Source: Planosporangium mesophilum (GTDB lineage Bacteria; Actinomycetota; Actinomycetes; Mycobacteriales; Micromonosporaceae). Taken from it: 64,000 nucleotides of DNA. The translations under genes and the position numbers were made by a program. The stretch covers positions 1 to 64,000 of the forward strand of contig NZ_BOON01000015.1 of assembly GCF_016863255.1 (NCBI RefSeq). Direction: 5' to 3'. The notes below the pieces were generated by a model. It was not told the DNA's origin and ran no database searches. It saw nothing but the letters and a program-made list of their open reading frames with translations. Position 1 is the first letter of the stretch; each line of letters begins with the position of its first letter. Below, piece after piece: positions 42,942-51,202 of this stretch.

Positions 42942-43727
42942 GTGCTAGGCAGCGAGCGCCGCCCGTACGGGGTCAGTCGCGCGCATTTCCGGCCCAGTCC
43001 GATCTTCATCTGCCTCGCCGGCCTGGTCGTGGTCAGCGGCTGGATGGCGTGGACGAACTTCGGCAACGCCCGGTTCAACGTATTCCTGTTCGTGGTCTCC
43101 GGCTGGCTCGTTTCGCTGTGCCTGCACGAGTACGCGCACGCCGTCGTCGCCTACCATGGCGGTGACCGGATGGTGGCGGAGCGGGGTTACCTGACGCTGG
43201 ACCCCACCAAGTACACGCACCCGTTCCTGTCGTTCGTGATCCCGCTGGTGTTCGTGCTGCTCGGCGGCATCGGCCTGCCCGGCGGCGCGGTCTGGGTCGA
43301 CCGGCACGCGATCCGCAGCCGGGGCTGGGACAGCTTCATCAGCTTCGCCGGCCCGGCCACCAACCTGCTGTTCACGATCGCGCTGGTGCTGCCGTTCGCG
43401 TTCGGCGTCGACACCGCCACCCACCCGGTCTTCTGGCAGGCGGTGGCGTTCCTGGCGTTCCTGCAGTTGACCGCGACGGTGCTCAACTTCGTGCCGATCC
43501 CCGGCGTCGACGGCGGCAACCTCATCCACCCCTGGCTCAACCCGCAGTGGCAGCGGGGCTTCGCCCACGTCGCGCCGTACGGGATGCTCATCCTCATCGC
43601 GCTGCTGTGGACGCCGAGCATCGGAGGGCTGTTCTTCGGTTTCGTCTACTTCCTCGGCGATCTGATCGGACTGCCGTACGACCTGGTCTACTACGGGCGT
43701 GAGCTGTTCCCGCACCTGAACATGTGA
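42942..43727 (+). CDS. Site-2 protease family M50 metalloprotease
   Basis: At 261 residues this is a multi-pass membrane zinc protease. The metal-binding HExxH is LCLHEYAHAVVA (His62, Glu63, His66) in the second helix, and the third ligand Asp190 is in LNFVPIPGVDGGNLI. Six hydrophobic segments are seen. There is no PDZ domain, so it belongs to the small rhomboid-like group of M50 enzymes that includes YwhC/Rv2625-type members. These cut membrane proteins within the bilayer, often releasing regulators. GTG 42942 has AGGGGAG 6-8 nt upstream. It is linked to the 66-residue gene upstream and followed by a MarR gene 90 bp later; the substrate is unknown. Confidence 0.88.
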   Translation: MLGSERRPYGVSRAHFRPSPIFICLAGLVVVSGWMAWTNFGNARFNVFLFVVSGWLVSLCLHEYAHAVVAYHGGDRMVAERGYLTLDPTKYTHPFLSFVIPLVFVLLGGIGLPGGAVWVDRHAIRSRGWDSFISFAGPATNLLFTIALVLPFAFGVDTATHPVFWQAVAFLAFLQLTATVLNFVPIPGVDGGNLIHPWLNPQWQRGFAHVAPYGMLILIALLWTPSIGGLFFGFVYFLGDLIGLPYDLVYYGRELFPHLNM

Positions 43728-43818
43728 CTGAACCGGTTCGGGGTCGGGTCGCGCTGAGGCCCGGCGGCAGCGTTGTTACTGTTCACCCCTCGAAGCAAGA
43801 GCCCGAGGAGTGACCACC

Positions 43819-44253
43819 GTGACCGAGCCGCCGCCCTCCGTCGACAGCGAACTGGCGACCCGCCTGCGGCTCGCGGTCGGTCGCCTGGCCCGCCGGATCC
43901 GACTGGCCACGAACGACATTCCACCGCTGCAACTGTCCGCTCTCGCCACTCTGGACAAACACGGCCCGCTGCGCTCCGGTGAGCTCGCCGCCCGCGAGGC
44001 GGTGACCGCCCCGACGATGACGCGGGTGCTGTCGTCGCTGGCCGAGCGCGGTCTGGTCATCCGCGAGCCGGATCCGACCGACGCCCGATCGGTACGGGTA
44101 TCGCTGTCCCCGGCCGGCGTCGAGACCCTGGCCCGGATCCGGTCGGAGCGGACCGCGCTGCTGGGCGCCCGGGTCGCCCGGCTGTCCGACGAACAGCGCG
44201 CGGCGATCGTCGCGGCGCTGCCCGCCCTCGAGTCGCTCGTCGAGGAAGACTGA
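43819..44253 (+). CDS. MarR family transcriptional regulator
   Basis: The 144-residue protein has an N-terminal dimer helix, a winged helix-turn-helix (LQLSALATLDKHGPLRSGEL then AREAVTAPTMTRVLSSLAER as recognition helix) and the wing GLVIREPDPTDARSVRVSLS, followed by a C-terminal dimer helix. MarR proteins are dimeric repressors released by small ligands or oxidation. The frame begins at GTG 43810, but GTG 43819 fits better: GAGGAG ends 8 nt before it. It converges with the aldo/keto reductase gene across a long hairpin. No binding palindrome was obvious in its upstream region, so its targets cannot be named. Confidence 0.9.
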   Translation: MTEPPPSVDSELATRLRLAVGRLARRIRLATNDIPPLQLSALATLDKHGPLRSGELAAREAVTAPTMTRVLSSLAERGLVIREPDPTDARSVRVSLSPAGVETLARIRSERTALLGARVARLSDEQRAAIVAALPALESLVEED

Positions 44254-44328
44254 TCGTCACGATCTCCGGGGAGTCGTGGCCTCCGGACATCCGTGAGGCC
44301 ACGACTCCTCGGAAAGTCGTGAGGATCA
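44251..44328. terminator. Extended hairpin between MarR and aldo/keto reductase genes
   Basis: A perfect 14-bp core (44270-44283 with 44295-44308) continues outward as an imperfect stem from TGATCGTCAC to GTGAGGATCA. Both flanking stop codons lie within the structure. The core resembles that of 6678-6718 (GAGTCGTGGCCTC versus AGGTCGTGGTCTC). Confidence 0.8.
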
Positions 44329-45324
44329 GGGACGCTGCGCCGGGCTCTCGGTCTTGGCCGCGTCCCGCTCGACGATCGGGTCGAGCGCGGCGTCGATCGC
44401 CTTCAGGACCTCGGCGTCGAGCTTGACGCCGACCGCCTTGACGTTGTCCTGAAGCTGCTCGGGCCGGGTGGCGCCGACGATCGCCGACGACACGTTCGGG
44501 TTCTGCAGCACCCACGCGATCGCGAGCTGCGCCATGGTCAGCCCGGCCTGCTCGGCGATCGGCTTGAGCTGCTGTACCCGGGCCAGCACGTCGTCGTCCA
44601 TGAACCGCGAGATCATCGCGGCGCCCGACTTCTCGTCGGTGGCGCGGGAGCCGGCCGGCGGCGGCTGGCCCGGCTGGTACTTGCCGGTGAGCACGCCCTG
44701 GGCCATCGGCGACCACACGATCTGGCCGATGCCCAGCTCCTCACAGGTGGGCACGACCTCGCCCTCGATGACCCGCCAGAGCATCGAGTACTGCGGCTGG
44801 CTGGAGACGAGCTGGATCTTCAGCTCGCGGGCCAGCGCGTGCGCCTCGCGGATCTGCGAGGCCTTCCACTCGGAGACGCCGATGTAGTGCGCCTTGCCGG
44901 AGTGGACGATGTCGGCGAAGGCCTGCATCGTCTCCTCCAGCGGAGTGGCGTAGTCGTACCGGTGGGCCTGGTACAGGTCGACGTAGTCGGTCTGCAGCCG
45001 GCGCAGGGACCCGTTGATCGACTCCATGATGTGCTTGCGGGACAGGCCACGGTCGTTGCGGCCGGGGCCGGTCGGCCAGTACACCTTCGTGAAGATCTCC
45101 AGGCTCTCGCGGCGCTGGTCCTTGAGCGCGCGCCCGAGGACCTCCTCCGCGCGGGTGCCGGCGTACACGTCGGCGGTGTCGAAGGTGGTGATACCCAGGT
45201 CGAGGGCGGCGCGTACGCACGCGGTCGCCTGCTCCTCCTCGACCTGCGAACCATGAGTGATCCAGTTGCCGTACGAGATCTCGCTGACGAGCATCCCGGA
45301 ACGGCCAAGATGACGGAACTCCAT
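44326..45324 (-). CDS. Aldo/keto reductase (Kv-beta/YghZ-like group)
   Basis: The 332-residue NADPH-dependent (beta/alpha)8 oxidoreductase begins MEFRHLGRSGMLVSEISYG. It has the catalytic tetrad in FDTADVYAG (Asp, Tyr), FTKVYWP (Lys) and DLYQAHRYDY (His), and the cofactor loop SAIVGATRPEQLQDNVKAVG near the C-terminus. SPMAQGVLTGKYQPGQ is typical of the potassium-channel-beta-like group. It reduces carbonyls; the substrate is unknown. ATG 45324 is the conserved start; the frame runs further upstream without support. Just upstream is a relic of a second copy (45381-45487). A MarR regulator converges from the other side and could conceivably control it. Confidence 0.9.
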   Translation of the reverse strand: MEFRHLGRSGMLVSEISYGNWITHGSQVEEEQATACVRAALDLGITTFDTADVYAGTRAEEVLGRALKDQRRESLEIFTKVYWPTGPGRNDRGLSRKHIMESINGSLRRLQTDYVDLYQAHRYDYATPLEETMQAFADIVHSGKAHYIGVSEWKASQIREAHALARELKIQLVSSQPQYSMLWRVIEGEVVPTCEELGIGQIVWSPMAQGVLTGKYQPGQPPPAGSRATDEKSGAAMISRFMDDDVLARVQQLKPIAEQAGLTMAQLAIAWVLQNPNVSSAIVGATRPEQLQDNVKAVGVKLDAEVLKAIDAALDPIVERDAAKTESPAQRP

Positions 45325-45380
45325 GACCTTGACCCTATCGCTGTCTCGTAAGGAGTGTCCCGTGTGGCGGTAGCTACGAG

Positions 45381-45487
45381 CTATCGCGGGCTGTCGACCT
45401 TCTCCGGGTCCCGCTCGACGACCGGCCCGAGGACGTCGTCGATCGCCCTCAGCAGGTCGGCGTCGAGCCTGACGGGCGGAACTCCAT
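45381..45487 (-). pseudogene. Aldo/keto reductase duplicate reduced to its two ends
   Basis: On the minus strand ATGGAGTTCCG at 45487, preceded by CTAGGGTCGGGGTT, matches the start and upstream region of the intact gene (ATGGAGTTCCG after ATAGGGTCAAGGTC). Directly after it, out of frame with that ATG, comes VRLDADLLRAIDDVLGPV and VERDPEKVDSPR then stop. This is colinear with the C-terminus of the intact enzyme (VKLDAEVLKAIDAALDPI, VERDAAKTESP). About 300 codons are missing between. The simplest reading is a tandem duplication followed by one internal deletion. Confidence 0.8.
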
Positions 45488-45545
45488 AACCCCGACCCTA
45501 GACCCGGGGCGGTCCGGGCGCCCGGCGCGCCTACCGGGCGTGCGC

Positions 45546-48500
45546 CTACAGGATGGGCCGGGCGTCGGTCAGCAGCCGCTCGAGCTGGTCGGCGACCTCG
45601 GCCCGGCTGGCGTACTCCGCCTCCAGCAGCGGCCGCCCGCGGCGGTCCAGCGCGCCCCAGCGCTGGGCCGGAGTGGCGAACAGGAGCGCCACCGGGTGGA
45701 TGACCACCGCCGGATGCATCGGCGACACCAGCATCCGGCCGGCGCGTTCCACCACACCCTTGTACGGGCCGAGCGCGACGACGGCCAGACCGTCGTCGCT
45801 GAACCCGTCGATGTACCGCCCGTCGAACAGCGCCGTGGCGAAGCCGTCGTAGCGCAGGGGTACGACCAGCTTGCCGGTGCTGTCGACGGCCCCCCACCGC
45901 CCGTCGCGGCGCACCGCCGCGAGGCCCCGCCGGAACGGCCGTACGTCGTCGAAGCCGGTCGAGACGAGGACCTTGTTCGACCGGTCGACGGCGATCCAGC
46001 CGGTCGTGCCGTCCCGCGACACCCAGGCGATGCCGTCCGAGAAGCCGCCCACGCCCCGGTACCCGGCAGTGTGGTCGATCAACAGGTCACCGACCTCGTT
46101 GATGAGCTCCCAGTGCCGCGAGCCCGGGCGCTGCACCCACGCCGTACCCTCCCGGAACGGCTGCACGTCGGTGAACCGGGGGGCGATCCGGAACACCCCC
46201 AGGTCGTCGGTGAAGCCCCAGCGCCGGGTGTGCTCGTCCAAGGTCGCGGTCAGCGGCTTCGGGATCCGCAGGAGTTCCCCGCGCGACCGCGGGTACGGGC
46301 CGAAGCCCTTCTCCGCGGCACCCCGGAACACCGCGTCCAGCGTCAGCTCGGTCTGCTCGATGAGGTCGGGGTCCTCTTCCTTGCGCAGTTCGAGCGCCTT
46401 CTCGAAATGGGTGCACGCCTCGATGAAGCGGCCCTGGTCATAGGCGCACTTACCGGCCTGGTGGTGCATCGTGGCGCGGAGCCGGTCGGGAAGTTCGGTG
46501 GAGTTGGCCAGCGTGAACAGCCGGTCCGCCTCCTCGTACTCGCCCCGCCACTGCATCACGTGCGCGAGCCGCGCCTGAGCGATAGCGATCCGGCGTAGCT
46601 GCCCGGTGGCCTCGGCGTGGGCGAGGGCGAGCTTGCCGTCGGAGAGCGCCTTGTCGAGGTCGCCGAGCAGGCGGGAGACCACGGCGCGCAGGCTGAGCAG
46701 CCGCGCGCGCGGCCCGTTGTCTGCCATCCCGTCGAGCTTCTCGGTGAGCTGGCGGCGGACCTCCGCGAGTTCGTCGATCCGCGCGCCCTCGACGACCTCC
46801 CGGAGGGTGTCCGGGTCGTAGCGCCACCGGTACCCCGCCAGCACCTGCTCGGCGTCCGCGTGCAGCGAGGGCGGTGCGGGCTTCTCGGGCGCCGGTGACT
46901 CGGCCGGGGGCGCGGGGGGCTCGGCCGCCGTCGCGCTCTCATCCTCCGTGCCGGGCTTTTCGGGTACGGGCGGAGCCTGCCCGCCGTTGTCCACCGTGCT
47001 CGGGGGCGCCGAGACGGGTGGAGCGGAGACCGGCGCGGTCTCGCCGGGGAGGTCCACGGTGCTCGGCGGTGCCGATACCGGTGGGGCGGATACCGGCGGT
47101 GCCGGTGCGGATGGTCCCGGTGCGGGTGGTGCCGATACCGGCAGCGCGGATGCGGGTGGTGCCGAGACCGGTGGCGCGGACACGGGTGGCCCCGAGACCG
47201 GCGGTGCCGAGACCGGCGGTGCCGAGACCGGTGGCGCCGAGACCGGTGGGGCGGATACCGGCGGTGCCGGTGCGGGTGGTGCCGATACGGGCAGAGCGGA
47301 TGCGGGTGGTGCCGAGACCGGTGGCGCGGACACGGGTGGCCCCGAGACCGGCGGTGCCGAGACCGGTGCCAGTGAACCGCTGCGCGGCTCCGGCGCGGCG
47401 TCGGGTGTACGGCCCTGCGGCGCCGCCTGATCGGTCGGGGGAACGCTGCCGGGCGTCTCGGCCGGCGGGCGGGGTGTCTCCGTAACCGGACGCGGCGTCT
47501 CGGCCGGCGGGCCGGGTGTCTCCGTAACCGGACGCGGCGTCACGGCCGGCGGACGGGGCGGGCCTACCGGGCCGGTGTGATCGGGCGGAACCAGGCGACC
47601 GGGGAACACCGGTCGCCCGCCGGGCGCGGGCGGGGCCGGATGGCCACCCGGTACCGGCCGGCCGGTAGGACCCGGCGGCCGGGCATGGCCTACGGTCGGA
47701 CCACCTCCAGGTCCACCCATCGGACCGGCCGGTCCGTTCGGGCCGGCGTGGCCCGGACGACGATGCGGCGGCGGACCGGCGACGCCCGGCCGTCCCGGCG
47801 CGGCCGGTCCCGGCCTCGGCGGGCCGGACATCGGCGGCCCCGACATGGGTGGGCTCGACATCGGCGCGTCGGACATCGGAGGCCGGTACGCGGGCGGGCC
47901 TGACATGGGCGGCCCTGACATGGGCGGCCCCGACATGGGTGGGCTCGACATCGGCGTATCGGACATCGGATGCCGGTACGCGGGCGGTCCCGACATGGGC
48001 AGACCCGATACCGGAGGACCGGACATGGGTATCCCCGACACCGGCTGATCCGGAGCCTCCCACGCCCCGTGCCTGGGCCGTCCTCCCTGGCCGGGAGGGG
48101 CTCCGGCGTGGCGGGGCGGCGTCGGCGGACCGGCCATCCCCGGCCGGCCGGGCAGGGGAGCGGAGCCGGGCGGGACCGGCCCGCGCGGCGCCGTACCCGG
48201 CGGCCGGCCGTACGTGCCGCCCCGTGGCGGGATGGGGGCGCCGGGGCGTGGTGGGCCGGCGGGGTCCGGCCGAGGGCCGCGGTGCGACGGCCGGTACGCC
48301 GAGCCGTACTCGCCGGTCTGCGGTGGACCCTGCACCGGACGGGGCGTCGGGGCGGCGCCCCGGTGCGCTCCGGGTGGCGGCGGGTACCCGGGCGGGGGCG
48401 GGCCCGGTGCGCGACCGCGGAGCTGGTCCGTGCCGTCGCCGTACGGCGGGCGGGCGGCCCGGCCTGGTTGACGGTAGTCGGGTGGTAGCGGGCGGACGCC

Positions 48501-48758
48501 GGGCGGGGGCGGCGCCGGGCCGGTCCGGGGCCGCAGCTCCGGCCGCGGGTACGGCTGCCCGCTCCGCCGCTGGTCGGGCCGTTGATCTCGGTACCCGTCA
48601 GGACGGCGCGGCTGGTCGTCGTCGGCGTCCGACGCCGAGGCCTCCGTGTCGGGGCTGGTCCGGGGGTCCGGCACGGGACGGCCCCACGGCACGGTGGGCA
48701 TGGTCGCCCAGGCAGGCGCGACGGAACCCGGATCCTCGTCCGGGTACACGTCGCTCAC
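45546..48758 (-). CDS. Pro-rich protein with hexapeptide arrays, TPR region and WG repeats
   Basis: The 1070-residue protein has no signal peptide or membrane helix. Residues 1-630 are low complexity, rich in Pro, Gly, Ala and Arg, with an array of PMSGPP units (about 239-314), a TETPRPPAE-type repeat (about 406-436) and a PVSAPP array (about 464-587). Residues 650-800 are helical with TPR character (RIAIAQARLAHVMQWRGEYEEADRLF, KCAYDQGRFIEACTHFEKAL). From about 845 there are four or more WG repeats (RWGFTDDLG, GWIAVDRSN, RWGAVDSTG, RWGALDRRG), beta units seen in surface and effector-associated proteins. Function is unknown; a scaffold or binding platform with a long flexible arm is inferred. 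ATG 48758 gives MSDVYPDEDPG. Confidence 0.8.
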   Translation of the reverse strand: MSDVYPDEDPGSVAPAWATMPTVPWGRPVPDPRTSPDTEASASDADDDQPRRPDGYRDQRPDQRRSGQPYPRPELRPRTGPAPPPPGVRPLPPDYRQPGRAARPPYGDGTDQLRGRAPGPPPPGYPPPPGAHRGAAPTPRPVQGPPQTGEYGSAYRPSHRGPRPDPAGPPRPGAPIPPRGGTYGRPPGTAPRGPVPPGSAPLPGRPGMAGPPTPPRHAGAPPGQGGRPRHGAWEAPDQPVSGIPMSGPPVSGLPMSGPPAYRHPMSDTPMSSPPMSGPPMSGPPMSGPPAYRPPMSDAPMSSPPMSGPPMSGPPRPGPAAPGRPGVAGPPPHRRPGHAGPNGPAGPMGGPGGGPTVGHARPPGPTGRPVPGGHPAPPAPGGRPVFPGRLVPPDHTGPVGPPRPPAVTPRPVTETPGPPAETPRPVTETPRPPAETPGSVPPTDQAAPQGRTPDAAPEPRSGSLAPVSAPPVSGPPVSAPPVSAPPASALPVSAPPAPAPPVSAPPVSAPPVSAPPVSAPPVSGPPVSAPPVSAPPASALPVSAPPAPGPSAPAPPVSAPPVSAPPSTVDLPGETAPVSAPPVSAPPSTVDNGGQAPPVPEKPGTEDESATAAEPPAPPAESPAPEKPAPPSLHADAEQVLAGYRWRYDPDTLREVVEGARIDELAEVRRQLTEKLDGMADNGPRARLLSLRAVVSRLLGDLDKALSDGKLALAHAEATGQLRRIAIAQARLAHVMQWRGEYEEADRLFTLANSTELPDRLRATMHHQAGKCAYDQGRFIEACTHFEKALELRKEEDPDLIEQTELTLDAVFRGAAEKGFGPYPRSRGELLRIPKPLTATLDEHTRRWGFTDDLGVFRIAPRFTDVQPFREGTAWVQRPGSRHWELINEVGDLLIDHTAGYRGVGGFSDGIAWVSRDGTTGWIAVDRSNKVLVSTGFDDVRPFRRGLAAVRRDGRWGAVDSTGKLVVPLRYDGFATALFDGRYIDGFSDDGLAVVALGPYKGVVERAGRMLVSPMHPAVVIHPVALLFATPAQRWGALDRRGRPLLEAEYASRAEVADQLERLLTDARPIL
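46998..47369. repeat. 18-bp repeat array encoding PVSAPP hexapeptides
   Basis: About twenty imperfect 18-bp units encode PVSAPP, PVSGPP, PASALP and similar variants (residues about 464-587 of the WG protein). Longer blocks within the array are themselves repeated (two PASALPVSAPPAP blocks), indicating growth by unequal exchange. Confidence 0.85.
47817..48044. repeat. 18-bp repeat array encoding PMSGPP hexapeptides
   Basis: About twelve 18-bp units encode PMSGPP, PMSDTP, PMSSPP and PAYRPP variants (residues about 239-314 of the WG protein). A larger block from PAYR to the PMSGPP run occurs twice. The unit length is the same as in the PVSAPP array, but the bases differ. Confidence 0.85.
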
Positions 48759-48897
48759 GCCAGATCTCCTCGCCCCAAGAGAAATCCCCGCGCCGGGAAT
48801 GACCAGCGTCTCATGGCGGGCTCAGATACATTCTGGCGCGGTTGCGGATGGAGGGTACGGCTTGGGCCTCGTTGCCGCCACCGGGACGCCCGCGATC

Positions 48898-48920
48898 GCC
48901 ACCACTCGGCAAGTTGTGGC
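48898..48920. terminator. Hairpin 3' of the DUF3043 gene
   Basis: GCCACCACT (48898-48906) pairs with AGTTGTGGC (48912-48920) with one mismatch and a 5-nt loop, 48 nt beyond the DUF3043 stop on the minus strand. The rest of the 210-bp gap to the WG gene shows no gene. Confidence 0.45.
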
Positions 48921-48968
48921 GTCAGGGGGTCCCGGCGACCACGACTCCCGTGCCGAAGTCTGTGGCGG

Positions 48969-49613
48969 CTAGACCTTCTCGCCGATCTTCACCCGAGGCT
49001 TGGGGATGCGGAAGCGGCGATAGCTCAGCGAGCGCATCGCCGCATACATGTACAGACCGGCCATCTTCTGCTGCGTCTTCGGGAAGCGCTCCCGCACCAA
49101 CCGGTTGATCTTGCGGCAGATCAGCAGCACGTCGACGATGACCGCGAAGCCGACCAGCAGCCACACCAGGTTGGCCGCCAGGGTGACGGTCGGCGGCAGG
49201 AACTTGAGCGACGAGATCAGCAACAGGATGAACGCGAAGCTGAAGAACCAGGTGCCCGCGGTGTGCCGGGAGTCCACGATGTCGCGAACCAGTGCCCGCT
49301 CCGGACCCCGGTCGCGGGGCATCAGATAGCGCTCGTCGCCGGCGAGCATGCCGGCGCGCTGCTCGGCCCGGGCCTCGCGCTGCTTCTCCCGGGCCCGCCG
49401 CGCGGCCTGCTTGCGGTCAGCGGGCGGCGCCTCCCGCACCACGCCCGCGCGGGGACGCTTCGGGGTGGCCTTGCCGAGCTCTTTCTTGCTCGGCGTGTAC
49501 CCCTTGCGGTGGGACGCGGCCCCGGACTCGGCGGAGGCGGCGTCGGCCGAGGTGAACTCGGCTACAGCATCGTCAACCAGATGGGCTGACTTACGGCGAA
49601 AGAGCGACGGCAC
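48969..49613 (-). CDS. DUF3043 membrane protein
   Basis: The protein (214 aa) starts MPSLFRRKSAHLVDD, then has a long, highly charged, coiled-coil-prone segment (KRPRAGVVREAPPADRKQ to KQREARAEQR, about residues 50-90). Two hydrophobic helices near 120-165 and a basic C-terminus (RRFRIPKPRVKIGEKV) follow. This matches actinobacterial DUF3043, which in mycobacteria (Rv2206 position) also lies near the cob and HesB genes. Function is unknown. murA lies upstream on the same strand with a 58-nt gap. The C-terminal YAAMRSLSYRRFRIPKP is the most family-typical segment. Confidence 0.88.
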   Translation of the reverse strand: MPSLFRRKSAHLVDDAVAEFTSADAASAESGAASHRKGYTPSKKELGKATPKRPRAGVVREAPPADRKQAARRAREKQREARAEQRAGMLAGDERYLMPRDRGPERALVRDIVDSRHTAGTWFFSFAFILLLISSLKFLPPTVTLAANLVWLLVGFAVIVDVLLICRKINRLVRERFPKTQQKMAGLYMYAAMRSLSYRRFRIPKPRVKIGEKV

Positions 49614-49671
49614 GCGGTGAAGGGTATCCGACGGGGCGGCACCGGTTCCAAGGTCATCACGGACCCGAGGG

Positions 49672-51000
49672 TCAGCCGCGCTCGACGTGGGCGCCGAGCG
49701 CCGCCAGCTTGCCCTCGAAGTCCTCGTACCCGCGGTTGATCAGGCTGACCCCGTGGACCTGGGACGTGCCCTCGGCGGCCAGCGCCGCGATCAGGTGGCT
49801 GAAGCCGGCCCTCAGGTCGGGGATCATCAACTCGGCGGCGTGCAGCTTGCTCGGCCCGGCGATCACCGCGGAGTGCAGGAAGTTGCGGCGGCCGAAGCGG
49901 CACGGCGTACCGCCGAGGCACTCCCGGTACACCTGGATCGTGGCGCCCATGCTGCCCAGCGCCCTGGTGTAGCCCAGGCGCCGCTCGTACACGGTCTCGT
50001 GCATGATCGAGAGGCCGCGGGCCTGGGTCAGCGCGACCACCATCGGCTGCTGCCAGTCGGTCATGAACCCGGGGTGTACGTCGGTCTCGAGGACCACCGC
50101 GCGGAGCTCGCCGCCCGGGTGCCAGAACCGGATGCCCCCGCCCACCGGCGAGTCGTCGACCTCGAAGGCGCCGCCGACCGACAGGTACGTGTTGAGGAAC
50201 GTCATCATCTCGGCCTGGCGGGCGCCCTCGACGAACACGTCGCCCTTGGTCGCCAGGGCGGCCGCGGCCCAGCTCGCCGCCTCGATCCGGTCGGGGATCG
50301 GGCGGTGCGTGTACCCGCCGAGCCGCTTCACACCCTCGATCTCGATGACCCGGTCGGTGTGGACCTTGATGATCGCGCCCATCTTCTGCAGCAGGCAGAT
50401 CAGGTCGATGATCTCGGGTTCCACGGCCGCGTTGCGCAGCTCGGTCACGCCTTCGGCCTTCACGGCGGTCAGCAGGACCTGCTCGGTGGCGCCGACGCTC
50501 GGGTACGGCAACTGCAGCTTGGTGCCGTGCAGCCCGTTGGGTGCGGTGATCTCCATCCCGGACGCGGTCTTGTCGACGATCGCGCCGAACTCGCGCAGCG
50601 CCTGCAGGTGGAAGTCGATGGGACGGCCGCCGATGTTGCAGCCGCCGAGGTCGGGGATGAACGCGTGGCCGAGCCGGTGCAGCAGCGGGCCGCAGAGCAG
50701 GATCGGGATCCGGCTGGAACCGGCGTGGACGTTGATCTCGTCGGCGTCGGCCCGGTCGGCGTTGGCCGGGTCGAGGACCAGCTCGCCCTCGGTCGCGCCG
50801 TCGCTGACCCGTACCCCGTGCAGCTCCAGCAGGCCGCGCACGACCTCGACATCGCGGATCGCGGGTACGTCGAACAGTCGGCTGGGCGAGTCGCCCAACA
50901 GCGCGGCCACCATCGCCTTCGACACAAGGTTCTTGGCTCCGCGTACCCGGATGTTTCCGTGTAGCGGGGCGCCGCCGTGCACGACGAGGACGTCGTTCAA
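49672..51000 (-). CDS. murA: UDP-N-acetylglucosamine 1-carboxyvinyltransferase
   Basis: MurA transfers enolpyruvate from PEP to UDP-GlcNAc, the first committed step of peptidoglycan synthesis. The 442-residue protein shows RVRGAKNLVSKAMVAALLG, the active-site loop LGGCNIGGRPIDFH with Cys121 (the residue alkylated by fosfomycin, so the target is of the sensitive type), TRALGSMGATIQVYRECLGG and LRAGFSHLIAALAAEG. The start is unusual: a TTG at 51000 with GGAGG 6 nt upstream gives (M)NDVLVVHGGAPL. The 202-bp upstream gap includes an AT-rich patch near 51125-51150, a plausible promoter. Whether the genome has a second murA cannot be seen here. Confidence 0.93.
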   Translation of the reverse strand: MNDVLVVHGGAPLHGNIRVRGAKNLVSKAMVAALLGDSPSRLFDVPAIRDVEVVRGLLELHGVRVSDGATEGELVLDPANADRADADEINVHAGSSRIPILLCGPLLHRLGHAFIPDLGGCNIGGRPIDFHLQALREFGAIVDKTASGMEITAPNGLHGTKLQLPYPSVGATEQVLLTAVKAEGVTELRNAAVEPEIIDLICLLQKMGAIIKVHTDRVIEIEGVKRLGGYTHRPIPDRIEAASWAAAALATKGDVFVEGARQAEMMTFLNTYLSVGGAFEVDDSPVGGGIRFWHPGGELRAVVLETDVHPGFMTDWQQPMVVALTQARGLSIMHETVYERRLGYTRALGSMGATIQVYRECLGGTPCRFGRRNFLHSAVIAGPSKLHAAELMIPDLRAGFSHLIAALAAEGTSQVHGVSLINRGYEDFEGKLAALGAHVERG

Positions 51001-51202
51001 CGCAAGCCTCCGGAGCTGGACGCACGAGTGGGGGAGGGGAACCGAAAGATCACGGTCCGGTCTCGCCGGGGCAGCATATCCCCGCCGTCCTGGTACGGCG
51101 ACGAGCGGAGGCGCGGTCGTGACGTGAAATTGAAATTTCTCAACAGATTATCGGCACAGCGTTACTGAGCAGGGCCGGAAGGTGATGAGTTGCCGGGGTT
51201 GG

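Noticed and set aside
44326-45897. N-terminal extension of the aldo/keto reductase to 523 residues
   Set aside because: The extra part is the relic region read out of frame and is low-complexity; the conserved protein starts at 45324.
46948-47430. Plus-strand frame encoding a regular GGADTGG-type repeat
   Set aside because: It is the complement of the PVSAPP array and has no ribosome-binding site; the repeat simply reads open in several frames.
46998-48044. Repeat arrays considered as a possible CRISPR
   Set aside because: Units are 18 bp, contiguous without spacers, in frame inside a coding region, and no cas genes are present.
51001-51202. AT-rich patch upstream of murA as a replication or attachment site
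   Set aside because: It is short, single, without repeats or boxes, and is adequately explained as promoter DNA for murA.
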